Shown here: positions 1 through 8,167 of the stretch, one piece after another | Position numbering within the stretch: the first letter of the stretch is position 1 | How the letters are laid out: every line of letters begins with the position of its first letter | NCBI GenBank assembly: GCA_965229635.1 | Contig: OZ245894.1 | Coordinates: forward strand, 8,494,001 to 8,558,000 | Source: BQJU01 sp965229635 | Lineage (GTDB): Bacteria > Bacteroidota > Bacteroidia > Chitinophagales > Saprospiraceae | Length of the DNA: 64,000 nt | Direction of reading: 5' to 3' | The notes under the pieces: generated by a model | The model's database searches: none | What the model was told of the DNA's origin: nothing | What the model saw: the letters and a program-made list of their open reading frames with translations, nothing else | Translations under genes and position numbers: made by a program

Positions 1-272
1 TTGTGGGTTGTGCGGTGGTGTTGACCAGTTCTGGCGGCAAGTGTAAAGACGTACGTGTTGCCTTCACCGGTGTTGCCGACGGTGCTTTCCGCGACAAAGG
101 TGTGGAAGACGCCATTAAGGGCAAAGAACTGAATGCCGAAAACATCGAAGCAGCCGCTGCAAAAGCGGCAGAAGGTGCCGGTATACTGAGCGATCACTTT
201 GCCTCGGAAGAATACCGCCAGCATCTGGCCAGAGTATACGCCAAAAGAGCACTGACCGCGGCTGCGGGATAG
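1..272 (+). CDS. coxM: CO/xanthine dehydrogenase FAD-binding (medium) subunit, C-terminal end only
   Basis: The frame is open from the window edge, so the start lies upstream; the GTG at 3 is an internal valine codon. The visible 90 residues match the C-terminal domain of CoxM/CutM-type flavoprotein subunits of molybdenum hydroxylases. They include the segment running from VAFTGVADGAFR through an alanine-rich helix to the closing helix SEEYRQHLARVYAKRAL, which is the usual end of this family. In the complex this subunit carries FAD and passes electrons from the iron-sulfur subunit to the acceptor. The next gene, 72 bp downstream, is a CoxD-like ATPase, which fits a cox operon. Whether the substrate is CO or another small molecule cannot be told from this fragment. 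Confidence 0.8.
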   Translation, partial: VGCAVVLTSSGGKCKDVRVAFTGVADGAFRDKGVEDAIKGKELNAENIEAAAAKAAEGAGILSDHFASEEYRQHLARVYAKRALTAAAG

Positions 273-344
273 TTGTTAGAGAAATGACTTAAAAACTTGG
301 GTTCGGAATGATCTGTTTCGGACCCAAGTTGTTTAGAATTCATC

Positions 345-1244
345 ATGCAGCATCAAGAACTCGAAAAGATAAAAGAACTACTGGAGGAACAAGGTTACGT
401 CACGGAATCCTCCATTGTGATGTCCATTTTTTTGGCGATGACGCTGAAAAAGCCGTTGCTCATTGAAGGGCCAGCCGGAGTAGGGAAAACGGAAATCGCC
501 AAGGTGATGGCCCGCGCCCTCGACACCGACCTGATCCGCCTGCAATGCTACGAGGGGCTCGATGCTACTCATGCCCTCTATGAGTGGAACTATCAGCAAC
601 AATTGCTACACCTGAAAATGGAAGAGCAAACCGGCAAGAGTGTCGAGGAAAAGGAAAAGACCATTTTTAGCGACAAATTTCTGCTCAAACGGCCTCTGTT
701 GCAAGCCATTACCCACCACCAATCTCCGGTCCTCCTCATTGACGAGATTGACCGTTCGGATGAAGAATTTGAGAGCTTTTTCCTGGAGGTGCTATCCGAC
801 TGGCAAATCAGTATTCCGGAAATTGGCACCATCAAGGCCACCCACATTCCTCAGGTAATTGTGACGAGTAACCGCGTACGCGAGCTTTCTGAAGCCCTGC
901 GCCGCCGCTGTCTGTATCTGTGGATTGATTATCCTACTTTTGAAAAGGAATTACAAATTGTGCAAAGCAAAGTACCCGGTGTTGACAAACGACTGGGCGA
1001 GCAAATTTGTGCCTTCATGGTGGAATTGCGGCAGATGAAGCTGGAAAAAGTGCCCGGTGTAGCCGAAACACTCGACTGGGCGCAGGCACTGGCCGCCCTG
1101 CACATCGATCATCTTGATAAAGAAATTGTGGAATCCACCCTTGGTATCATCCTCAAAGACTGGCAGGATGTGCGACAGGCCCAGCTTTCCCTCACCGAAC
1201 TGTTTGAGAAAGTGGGTGCTATTTCCAAGTTTGAAAATATGTAA
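345..1244 (+). CDS. coxD: MoxR-family AAA+ ATPase, CoxD-like
   Basis: A 299-residue MoxR-type ATPase with Walker A GPAGVGKT at residues 42-49, Walker B VLLIDEID at 129-136, sensor-1 VTSNR at 173-177 and an arginine-rich LRRRC segment at 185-189. The family remodels or matures metalloenzymes; CoxD works with the VWA protein CoxE to assemble the Cu-Mo site of CO dehydrogenase. It follows the CoxM fragment on the same strand, so I read it as part of the same operon. The usual next gene coxE is not adjacent; a good CoxE candidate is at 49308-50459 on the other strand. Family is certain, the CoxD sub-assignment rests on context. It ends 5 bp from the convergent gene at 1250. Confidence 0.85.
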   Translation: MQHQELEKIKELLEEQGYVTESSIVMSIFLAMTLKKPLLIEGPAGVGKTEIAKVMARALDTDLIRLQCYEGLDATHALYEWNYQQQLLHLKMEEQTGKSVEEKEKTIFSDKFLLKRPLLQAITHHQSPVLLIDEIDRSDEEFESFFLEVLSDWQISIPEIGTIKATHIPQVIVTSNRVRELSEALRRRCLYLWIDYPTFEKELQIVQSKVPGVDKRLGEQICAFMVELRQMKLEKVPGVAETLDWAQALAALHIDHLDKEIVESTLGIILKDWQDVRQAQLSLTELFEKVGAISKFENM

Positions 1245-1249
1245 AGGTA

Positions 1250-3004
1250 TTATCGGAGTAGAACCACACTACCCTTCTCTTCGATTTTCGTTCCATTTGC
1301 TTGAGTCAAAATGATTTGATACAAATAGACGCCTTGCGGCAATGGGCGGTCATCCTTTTGCCCATTCCAGCCGATACCCAAAGCGTTACTTTCAAATACC
1401 TTCCCACCCCAGCGGTCATAAATGATCATCAGGTATTCTTCCGGCTCTCCAAATTGCAGAAGCGGCTTAAACTCCCGGTTAAAACCATCCGGCACAAAAG
1501 CATTGGGTACTTGCAGGGTAGCTGTTTGTTGCAAACAAACCGTATTGGAGCGCGAGGCCACCTGTGCTTCCCGCCCATCGGGTAAGTCCAGGGTCACATT
1601 GGCAATGACGTAATAGCAGCTCACCAGTTCCGAAGGGTTTGATATGTTGATTTGATCAACCAGATTCAGTTCACTCAACGGTTGATCATTGAGTTTTTCG
1701 GGAATACCTCCGGTTTCGATGCGATACACATCATAAGTGATTTTATTGGACAGAGCATTTTGGTAGGCTGTCCATTCCAGATTATTGAGGCCATTGGAGG
1801 GGTTGGAGCCTTCCAGGAAAACGGTCACCACTTCGTTGGAGGAGCGATTTTGCCCGCAATCATCGGTCGTTTCGATCTGATAACGGATCGGCCCCTGATC
1901 AAACCCAACAAATTCATCGAGGAAAGTATTATCCAAATTTAAGGGAGTGCCCAGAGTGATGGGAATCACATCCGCAAGGTCCTGCCCGATCACCGTGCGG
2001 GTGATGGAGGCTTGCGCCAATTCGGCAGTCGTATTCCAGGTCCAGTTGACGTTTACCGCCTCATCACCGGTGAGGGTAGCATTGACCAGGGCAAGGTCAT
2101 TGGCCGGTTGTACGACAGAGGTGATTACACAAATTTCCGTGGAGCGAGAGGTAAAGGAGCTGTTGGCTTCTTCCGCCACCACATAAAAACAGTATTCCGT
2201 TTCGTCGTCCACATCCTGGAGGGTAAATTGAGTGCTTGTGGACTCCCCTACCTCTTCAAAGGCTGCCCCATTGGTACTGGCCCAAATGGCGTAGCGCTGC
2301 ACGCCGCCCGGCCAATTTTGGTAAGCATTCCAGCTCAGGCTGATGCTTTGGGCACAAGGGTCCTGGTTTTCGGCTTGCAGCAGCATGGTGTTGTGAGGAT
2401 CAACTACCAGACTGGCATTGCCACAGCGGTCGATAGCGGTTACAAAATACGTTTCCACCCGCATATCGGGTTGGGCAGTAAGGTCGGTGTAGGTATTGCC
2501 CACAAAAACGGTGTCGATCACCGTGGTTCCCTGCGTGGTATTGCGGGCAATGAGGTAAGCAAAGACCTCCGGCGACGAGCTGAGGCTCCACTGAATCTCC
2601 ACCGCATTGCCATCAACAGTCACAAAATTAATGGGCCCCGTTTCCGGAATACGGTTGTCGAGCGTATCCGATTGCTGTACCGGCTGTCCGGGGCAGTCGT
2701 AGTCGCTTTCCAGGTAATAAAACCAGGTCATGGAGCTGGAATTCTCGTGCACATAAATCGACTGATTGGGCTCGGTTACGGAAGCCAGAAGGGTGTATGG
2801 CCCATCCATAGTTTGACTGGCAAAGATATTGTACGCCTGAAACGGGCCGCAACTGTTGGTGGGCAGGTTCCAGGTAAGGGTATCATTGGCTACACAAATA
2901 AATTGAGGTGCCTGCACCTGCGCCTGACCAGATAGAAAGCCAGCCAAAATCAGGGCTAGTGTAGAAATGTAGCGTACAGTCCTTTTGCTCTTGCTTAAAA
3001 TCAT
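1250..3004 (-). CDS. Secreted FN3-repeat protein with gliding-motility/T9SS type B sorting domain
   Basis: I place the start at 3004 (MILSKSKR), preceded on the minus strand by a GGAAG-type ribosome site; an in-frame ATG at 3052 would add 16 residues ahead of the signal peptide. The 584-residue product has an N-terminal signal peptide ending in SGQAQ, several fibronectin type III-like beta domains with conserved Trp/Tyr spacing, and a C-terminal domain of about 85 residues with NAFVPDGFN, YDRWGGKVFES and GVYLYQI. That C-terminal pattern is the gliding-motility-associated sorting domain used by the type IX secretion system, so the protein is expected on the cell surface or outside. No enzymatic motif is visible; adhesion is a guess. 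Confidence 0.88.
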   Translation of the reverse strand: MILSKSKRTVRYISTLALILAGFLSGQAQVQAPQFICVANDTLTWNLPTNSCGPFQAYNIFASQTMDGPYTLLASVTEPNQSIYVHENSSSMTWFYYLESDYDCPGQPVQQSDTLDNRIPETGPINFVTVDGNAVEIQWSLSSSPEVFAYLIARNTTQGTTVIDTVFVGNTYTDLTAQPDMRVETYFVTAIDRCGNASLVVDPHNTMLLQAENQDPCAQSISLSWNAYQNWPGGVQRYAIWASTNGAAFEEVGESTSTQFTLQDVDDETEYCFYVVAEEANSSFTSRSTEICVITSVVQPANDLALVNATLTGDEAVNVNWTWNTTAELAQASITRTVIGQDLADVIPITLGTPLNLDNTFLDEFVGFDQGPIRYQIETTDDCGQNRSSNEVVTVFLEGSNPSNGLNNLEWTAYQNALSNKITYDVYRIETGGIPEKLNDQPLSELNLVDQINISNPSELVSCYYVIANVTLDLPDGREAQVASRSNTVCLQQTATLQVPNAFVPDGFNREFKPLLQFGEPEEYLMIIYDRWGGKVFESNALGIGWNGQKDDRPLPQGVYLYQIILTQANGTKIEEKGSVVLLR

Positions 3005-3054
3005 TTTACTTCCTTGTTTTACCTTGCACTTATTGAAACGCTGCTCTTGCACAA

Positions 3055-3816
3055 TTATTGGCTTTCGCCAATAGATTGCTGTTGCTGTAATTTTCTGAAT
3101 TTTTCCTCCAGTCGCGTCATCGGGTAGCGGTCAGCCAATTTGTAAGCCATCCGTGCCTCGCCTTTAGGGCCTTTATCAAAGTAGACCAGCCCGAGTCCTT
3201 CGGCGTAGATTTCTGTACCTTCCAGTTCGGGTTCGGCATAACCGGCTTCTTCATTGCCGTGCTCCACCAGTTCCTTCACATCAAAGACCACCGCCGGGTA
3301 ATCTTTACCCGCAAAGGTATAGGTACTATCTCCAATATAATAGCGATTTTTGATCACCGTAGTGGCATAGTTTTGTTCATTGGGAAATTCAAAACGCACC
3401 TTATACAAAAAGATGCCCCCATCCTCCTTTACGGAAAAAGGAAAAACACTTCCCGAAAGGATCTCGCCGGGAATTCGGAGTTGTTGATCAAGGGTATCTC
3501 GCAAATAGAGGTTGATGTCTTGCAATAGCATACCGTTGCTCACTACTTCTTCGCGGGTAAATTGCAAAGGGATGAGGTCATTTTCATAGTAGGTACTGGT
3601 GAAATAGTTGCTGTCTTTTTGCAAAAAAGAGCGATAGTACCAGTAGACTGGCGGCAGGCTATCCTCGCTGACGGGCTGGTATTCGTACACCAATCCTTCG
3701 GTCAACCCCTTGAGTGGGAAATAATAGTCGCGAATATCCCGGTGTCCATCACCTGATCCGCAGGCCGACAACAGGATTATGCAAATTCCGGTAAGAAAAA
3801 GCGGTAATTTTATCAT
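3055..3816 (-). CDS. Hypothetical lipoprotein
   Basis: The likely start is the ATG at 3816 (MIKLPLFLTG), because it gives a clean lipoprotein signal peptide with lipobox LLSAC at residues 15-19; an ATG at 3933 would add 39 residues with no leader character. The mature part, about 230 residues, is beta-rich with many Tyr residues. It resembles lipocalin/LolB-like or DUF-type envelope proteins in general shape only, and I recognise no family. It sits 50 bp upstream of the T9SS-sorted protein on the same strand and may be cotranscribed with it. Expected location is the periplasmic face of a membrane. Confidence 0.75.
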   Translation of the reverse strand: MIKLPLFLTGICIILLSACGSGDGHRDIRDYYFPLKGLTEGLVYEYQPVSEDSLPPVYWYYRSFLQKDSNYFTSTYYENDLIPLQFTREEVVSNGMLLQDINLYLRDTLDQQLRIPGEILSGSVFPFSVKEDGGIFLYKVRFEFPNEQNYATTVIKNRYYIGDSTYTFAGKDYPAVVFDVKELVEHGNEEAGYAEPELEGTEIYAEGLGLVYFDKGPKGEARMAYKLADRYPMTRLEEKFRKLQQQQSIGESQ

Positions 3817-4049
3817 CCTAAAGTGCTTTTTATCTGTTATTATTTCAGCTGGTCTATTAAAAATGTGCCAAAATGGCACAAAAACAATCCTCTTATAGAA
3901 ATGGTACGATAAGTGTACCAACATTAAGACCATGTTTGGAGGTCAAACTTTGAGCTGTAAACATAGGCTAATGCATTGCAAATATAGCTTCTCCAGAATA
4001 GTTTGCCGATTCCCCAAACGCAAACTACCCTCTAGTTGCCTATATATTT

Positions 4050-4057
4050 TATCTTTG
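4050..4057 (+). promoter_or_regulatory. Candidate -7 box of the secA promoter
   Basis: TATCTTTG matches the Bacteroidota consensus TAnnTTTG and lies 36 bp before the secA ATG. No TTG is found at the expected 19-21 bp upstream, so only half the promoter is supported. Confidence 0.45.
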
Positions 4058-4093
4058 CAAGTCCGTTTTGATAACTATTGAAATCCAACATAT

Positions 4094-7000
4094 ATGCTTA
4101 AGGGATTAACCAATTCGTTGAAGAAAATTTTTGGCACCAAGTACGAACGAGATGTCAATACGTACATGCCGATCGTCGAAGAAATCAATGAGATTTACGA
4201 GGGTTTGAATGGAGTCAGCAACGATACGCTCCGAAATAAAACGCTGGAATTCCGTAGCCGTATCGGGGAGCATCTTGCAGGTATAAATGAAGACATTGAG
4301 AGTCTCCGTGGCGAAGCTCGTTCAACCAAGGACTTGCTGAGAAAGGAAGAAATCTTTGAGCAGGTTGATGCGTTGATTAAGGAACGTGACCAGCACCTGG
4401 AAGATATTCTCAAGGACATTCTGCCCGAGGCGTTTGCCGTAGTGAAAGAAACGGCGCGTCGTTTTAAGGAAAACAGCACATTGCGGGTAACCGCTACCGA
4501 TCACGACCGCGATTTGGCTGCCAAGTCTGGAAAATCTTATGTGACGATTGAGGGCAACGAAGCCGTTTGGAAAAACCAATGGGTTGCCGCCGGTGGCGAT
4601 ATCACCTGGGATATGGTGCACTACGATGTGCAGCTGATCGGTGGTATGGTACTACACGACGGTAAGATTGCGGAGATGGCTACCGGTGAAGGTAAGACTC
4701 TTGTGGCGACCCTGCCGGCCTACCTCAACGGCCTATCGGGCCAGGGGGTACACGTGATTACGGTCAACAATTACCTGGCTCGTCGTGACTGCGAATGGGT
4801 AGGTCCGATCTTTGAATTCCTTTTCCTGACGGTCGATTGTATTGACAAATACAAGCCACACTCCGATCAGCGCAAGGCGGCTTATAATTGCGACGTTACC
4901 TACGGTACCAATAACGAATTCGGCTTTGACTACCTGCGCGATAATATGGTTCGCTCACTGGATGAAATGGTACAGCGCAAGCACCACTTCACCATGATTG
5001 ATGAGGTTGACTCCGTATTGATTGACGATGCGCGGACGCCATTGATCATTTCCGGGCCCGTGCCACAAGGTAGCGAAGACCAGGAATACATCGAGTTGAA
5101 GCCGCAGGTAGAGCGACTGATTGCCGCTCAGCGCAAATTGGCGACGGAATATTTGGCGGAAGCCAAAAAACTACATAAAGAAGGCATAACCGGCCACCAG
5201 GAAGGGGAAATGGGTATGGCATTGCTGCGGTCTTACCGGGCATTACCCAAATCACGCCCACTGATTAAATTCCTGAGTGAAGAAGGTGTAAAAGTGCTGC
5301 TACAAAAGGCCGAGAATTTCTATATGGCCGAGCAAAACAAACACATGCACCTGGTTGATGAGCCCCTGTATTTTACCATTGACGAGAAAAACCGTCAGGT
5401 AGAATTGACGGAACTGGGGGCTGAATATCTGTCACGAGGTAACGACGATTCCAACTTCTTTATCATGCCAGACATTGCCACCGAAATGGTGGAAATTGAA
5501 AAGCGGGAAGACCTGGAAAAAGAGGAAAAAGAAGAAGCCAAGACTAAATTGGCCCAGGACTTCGCCGTTAAATCCAAGCGCCTACACTCCATCAGCCAGC
5601 TGTTGAAAGCCTATACGCTTTTCGAGAAAGATGAAGAGTACGTGGTCATGGAGGGCCAGGTAAAAATTGTGGATGAGCAAACGGGCCGTATGATGGAAGG
5701 CCGCCGCTACTCCGATGGTTTGCACCAGGCACTGGAAGCCAAGGAAAATGTAAAAGTGGGCGATATTACCCAAACCTACGCCACGGTGACCTTGCAGAAC
5801 TACTTCCGGATGTACCACAAAATGGCGGGTATGACCGGTACGGCCGAAACGGAGGCCAGTGAGCTTTGGGAAATCTACAAACTGGACGTAGTGGTGATCC
5901 CCACCAACCGGCCGATCCAAAGAGATGACCGGGAGGATCTGGTATTTAAAACCGCCAGAGAGAAGTTTAATGCAGTTATCGACGATATTGTAAAACTGAG
6001 TCAGGAAGGCCGCCCGATACTGGTTGGTACTACCTCGGTAGATATTTCCGAAAAGTTGAGCCGGATGCTCCATATGCGGGGCATTGACCACAACGTACTG
6101 AACGCCAAGCAGCACCAGCGCGAGGCCGAGATTGTGGCCGAAGCCGGTAAACCCGGAAAAGTAACCATTGCGACCAACATGGCCGGTAGGGGTACGGATA
6201 TCAAGATTTCCGATCAGGTGAAGAAGGCCGGAGGTTTGGCGATCATTGGTACGGAACGCCACGATAGCCGTCGTGTAGACCGCCAGTTGCGAGGTCGTGC
6301 CGGTCGTCAGGGTGACCCGGGTAGTTCTCAATTCTATGTGTCATTGGAAGACAACCTGATGCGTTTGTTCCAGTCGGAGCGGATTGCGAAACTGATGGAC
6401 CGCATGGGCCACCAGGAAGGTGAGGTGATTCAGCACGGCATGGTGAGTAAGTCGATCGAGCGGGCGCAGAAGAAGGTGGAGGAAAACAACTTTGGTATCC
6501 GTAAGCGACTCCTGGAATACGATGACGTAATGAATATCCAGCGGGAAGCCATTTACAAAAAGCGTAAAAATGCCCTTTCCGGTGAGCGCTTGTCGGTAGA
6601 TTTGAACAATATGTTCTACTCGCTGATTGAGAGTATTGTCTATACCCACAAAGAGGAGGGAAATTACGAATCATTCCGTCGCGATGCCCTTGGCAAATTG
6701 GGCCTCGATCCAAAGATTGAAGCTGCTGATTTTGCGGAAGCACCGACCAATGATCTGGTAGAGCAGTTTTTCCGCCAGTTTCAGGAATTCTACGAGCGCA
6801 AAGGCCAGCAGATCACCGATGTGATCATGCCCAACATCAGAAACGTATACGAAACACAAAAACAATACAAGCGCATCCTCATCCCTTACACGGATGGACG
6901 TTCGCACCCACTGACCATTACCGCCGATATTGCGGAAGCCGTGGAAAGCAACGGCGACACCGTAATTAGCGACATTGAGAAGGCAGTGACGCTCTCCATC

Positions 7001-7408
7001 ATCGATGAAAAGTGGAAAGAACACCTGCGTTCGATGGATGAGATGAAGGACTCTGTTCAGTCGGCCTCTTTCGAGCAAAAAGACCCGCTGGTGGTATACA
7101 AGCTGGAGGCATTTGATCTGTTTGAATCCTTCGTATTCAGCATTAATGAAGATACCACTGCTTACTTGTCGAAAGGTACCCTCGCACTGCCCGATGGCCG
7201 CCCATTGGAGCAAGCCCGCGAGCAACGGACCGACATGAGCAAGGTACAAACCAGCCGCACCGAAGCTGCCGCTGCCCGCGCCGCTGCCGAGTCAGTGAGC
7301 CGCCGCGCCAAGCCGGAAACCTTCGTACGGCAGGATAAAAAGATAGGCCGCAACGATCCTTGTCCTTGTGGTAGCGGTAAGAAGTACAAGCACTGTCACG
7401 GCAGGTAA
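4094..7408 (+). CDS. secA: Preprotein translocase ATPase SecA
   Basis: A full-length SecA of 1104 residues, the motor that pushes unfolded preproteins through SecYEG. It has Walker A MATGEGKT at about 195-202, the DEVD box near 303-306, GTTSVDISE of the second motor domain, the helicase motif TNMAGRGTDI and the arginine-finger region QLRGRAGRQGDPG. The C terminus carries the zinc-binding tail DPCPCGSGKKYKHCH. It is about 200 residues longer than E. coli SecA because of acidic insertions in the preprotein cross-linking region (around 360-500), which is normal for this phylum. It stands alone between a divergent lipoprotein gene and a terminator. As the window's exporter it serves the many signal-peptide proteins here. 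Confidence 0.98.
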   Translation: MLKGLTNSLKKIFGTKYERDVNTYMPIVEEINEIYEGLNGVSNDTLRNKTLEFRSRIGEHLAGINEDIESLRGEARSTKDLLRKEEIFEQVDALIKERDQHLEDILKDILPEAFAVVKETARRFKENSTLRVTATDHDRDLAAKSGKSYVTIEGNEAVWKNQWVAAGGDITWDMVHYDVQLIGGMVLHDGKIAEMATGEGKTLVATLPAYLNGLSGQGVHVITVNNYLARRDCEWVGPIFEFLFLTVDCIDKYKPHSDQRKAAYNCDVTYGTNNEFGFDYLRDNMVRSLDEMVQRKHHFTMIDEVDSVLIDDARTPLIISGPVPQGSEDQEYIELKPQVERLIAAQRKLATEYLAEAKKLHKEGITGHQEGEMGMALLRSYRALPKSRPLIKFLSEEGVKVLLQKAENFYMAEQNKHMHLVDEPLYFTIDEKNRQVELTELGAEYLSRGNDDSNFFIMPDIATEMVEIEKREDLEKEEKEEAKTKLAQDFAVKSKRLHSISQLLKAYTLFEKDEEYVVMEGQVKIVDEQTGRMMEGRRYSDGLHQALEAKENVKVGDITQTYATVTLQNYFRMYHKMAGMTGTAETEASELWEIYKLDVVVIPTNRPIQRDDREDLVFKTAREKFNAVIDDIVKLSQEGRPILVGTTSVDISEKLSRMLHMRGIDHNVLNAKQHQREAEIVAEAGKPGKVTIATNMAGRGTDIKISDQVKKAGGLAIIGTERHDSRRVDRQLRGRAGRQGDPGSSQFYVSLEDNLMRLFQSERIAKLMDRMGHQEGEVIQHGMVSKSIERAQKKVEENNFGIRKRLLEYDDVMNIQREAIYKKRKNALSGERLSVDLNNMFYSLIESIVYTHKEEGNYESFRRDALGKLGLDPKIEAADFAEAPTNDLVEQFFRQFQEFYERKGQQITDVIMPNIRNVYETQKQYKRILIPYTDGRSHPLTITADIAEAVESNGDTVISDIEKAVTLSIIDEKWKEHLRSMDEMKDSVQSASFEQKDPLVVYKLEAFDLFESFVFSINEDTTAYLSKGTLALPDGRPLEQAREQRTDMSKVQTSRTEAAAARAAAESVSRRAKPETFVRQDKKIGRNDPCPCGSGKKYKHCHGR

Positions 7409-7430
7409 GAAAATATAACGTAACATCTTG

Positions 7431-7472
7431 AAACGGGCTGGACGATCTGAGGAGGTTGTTTGGCCCGTTTTT
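7431..7472 (+). terminator. Intrinsic terminator of secA
   Basis: AAACGGGC at 7431-7438 pairs with GCCCGTTT at 7463-7470 across a 24-nt loop and runs into a short T tract, 23 bp after the secA stop codon. Confidence 0.7.
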
Positions 7473-7639
7473 GTTAATGGTTGGGGGAAATTTATTTCAT
7501 CTTGATTATTCCTATGCGGAGGTATGTCTCTTGGTTTTTAAAATCTGGAAGGAATACCACTCAAGTGTAGATTTTAACTGCATTTAGCATGAGAGGTAGT
7601 TCACCTAATCCATAGTGAAGCTTTAAAACTCCCTTTTCA

Positions 7640-7970
7640 CTTTTTGACAGGAAGCTGCCTCCGGCGGCCACTTTGTCTTGATACAAAGCGGGAAAAATCA
7701 AGGCTGTGCCTGGCCCTTAACGCTGCGAAGCACTCCAAAAACCTAAACGGTAAAAACTCGCTTTAAAGATCAATTTTTTCTTTTGATTGCAGGAACTATT
7801 AATCTATAGTTTCCCACTTTAATATTGCTTTTAGCTCAAACAGTTTACCGCTCTTAACGGCTTTTGGAGCGCTCCTTCACTAGGCCAGCCAATGCCGAAT
7901 GGGCGTCCCTCTTGACAGAGCCGCTAGCTTTGCAACCTGGCCTAAAATGCCTTCTCCGCGAATCAAAAAA
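7640..7970. repeat. Structured intergenic region with nested inverted repeats
   Basis: The 759 bp between secA and the tricorn gene hold no convincing ORF. Inside it CTTTGT (7671-7676) faces ACAAAG (7683-7688). A longer imperfect inverted pair lies at 7730-7754 and 7844-7872: the left arm has GCACTCCAAAAACC then CGGTAAA, the right arm has TTTACCG then CTTTTGGAGCGC. From memory the CTTTGTCTTGATACAAAG core is widespread between genes in Bacteroidota, but I cannot verify copy number here. The remaining flanks (7480-7640 and 7970-8167) show only a short CTTCCAAT tandem near 8127-8150. Confidence 0.45.
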
Positions 7971-8167
7971 TTCATCAAACCACTGTTTTGCATGAAAGAT
8001 GTTCGCGTACGAGGCTAGTGGTCAACTGGTTGAATGTAGTTTTTTCAACATCTTAGACAATTACATTTACTAAAGGTGAAAAAATTTTCACACAACCAAT
8101 TTGCCAACTACTTTACACCTACATTCCTTCCAATCCTTCCAATCCTTCCACCTCCACATTTCTTCCA

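Noticed and set aside
2012..2935. 307-codon frame opposite the FN3/T9SS gene
   Set aside because: Antisense to a well-supported secreted protein; translation is Gly/Arg/His-rich without domain features.
4020..4060. Complete secA promoter with -33 element
   Set aside because: The TTG at 4036 is only 11 bp from the -7 box and the TTG at 4003 is 44 bp away, so only the -7 box is reported.
5582..6331. 249-codon frame opposite secA
   Set aside because: Shadow of the secA codon pattern; no start signal, no recognisable product.
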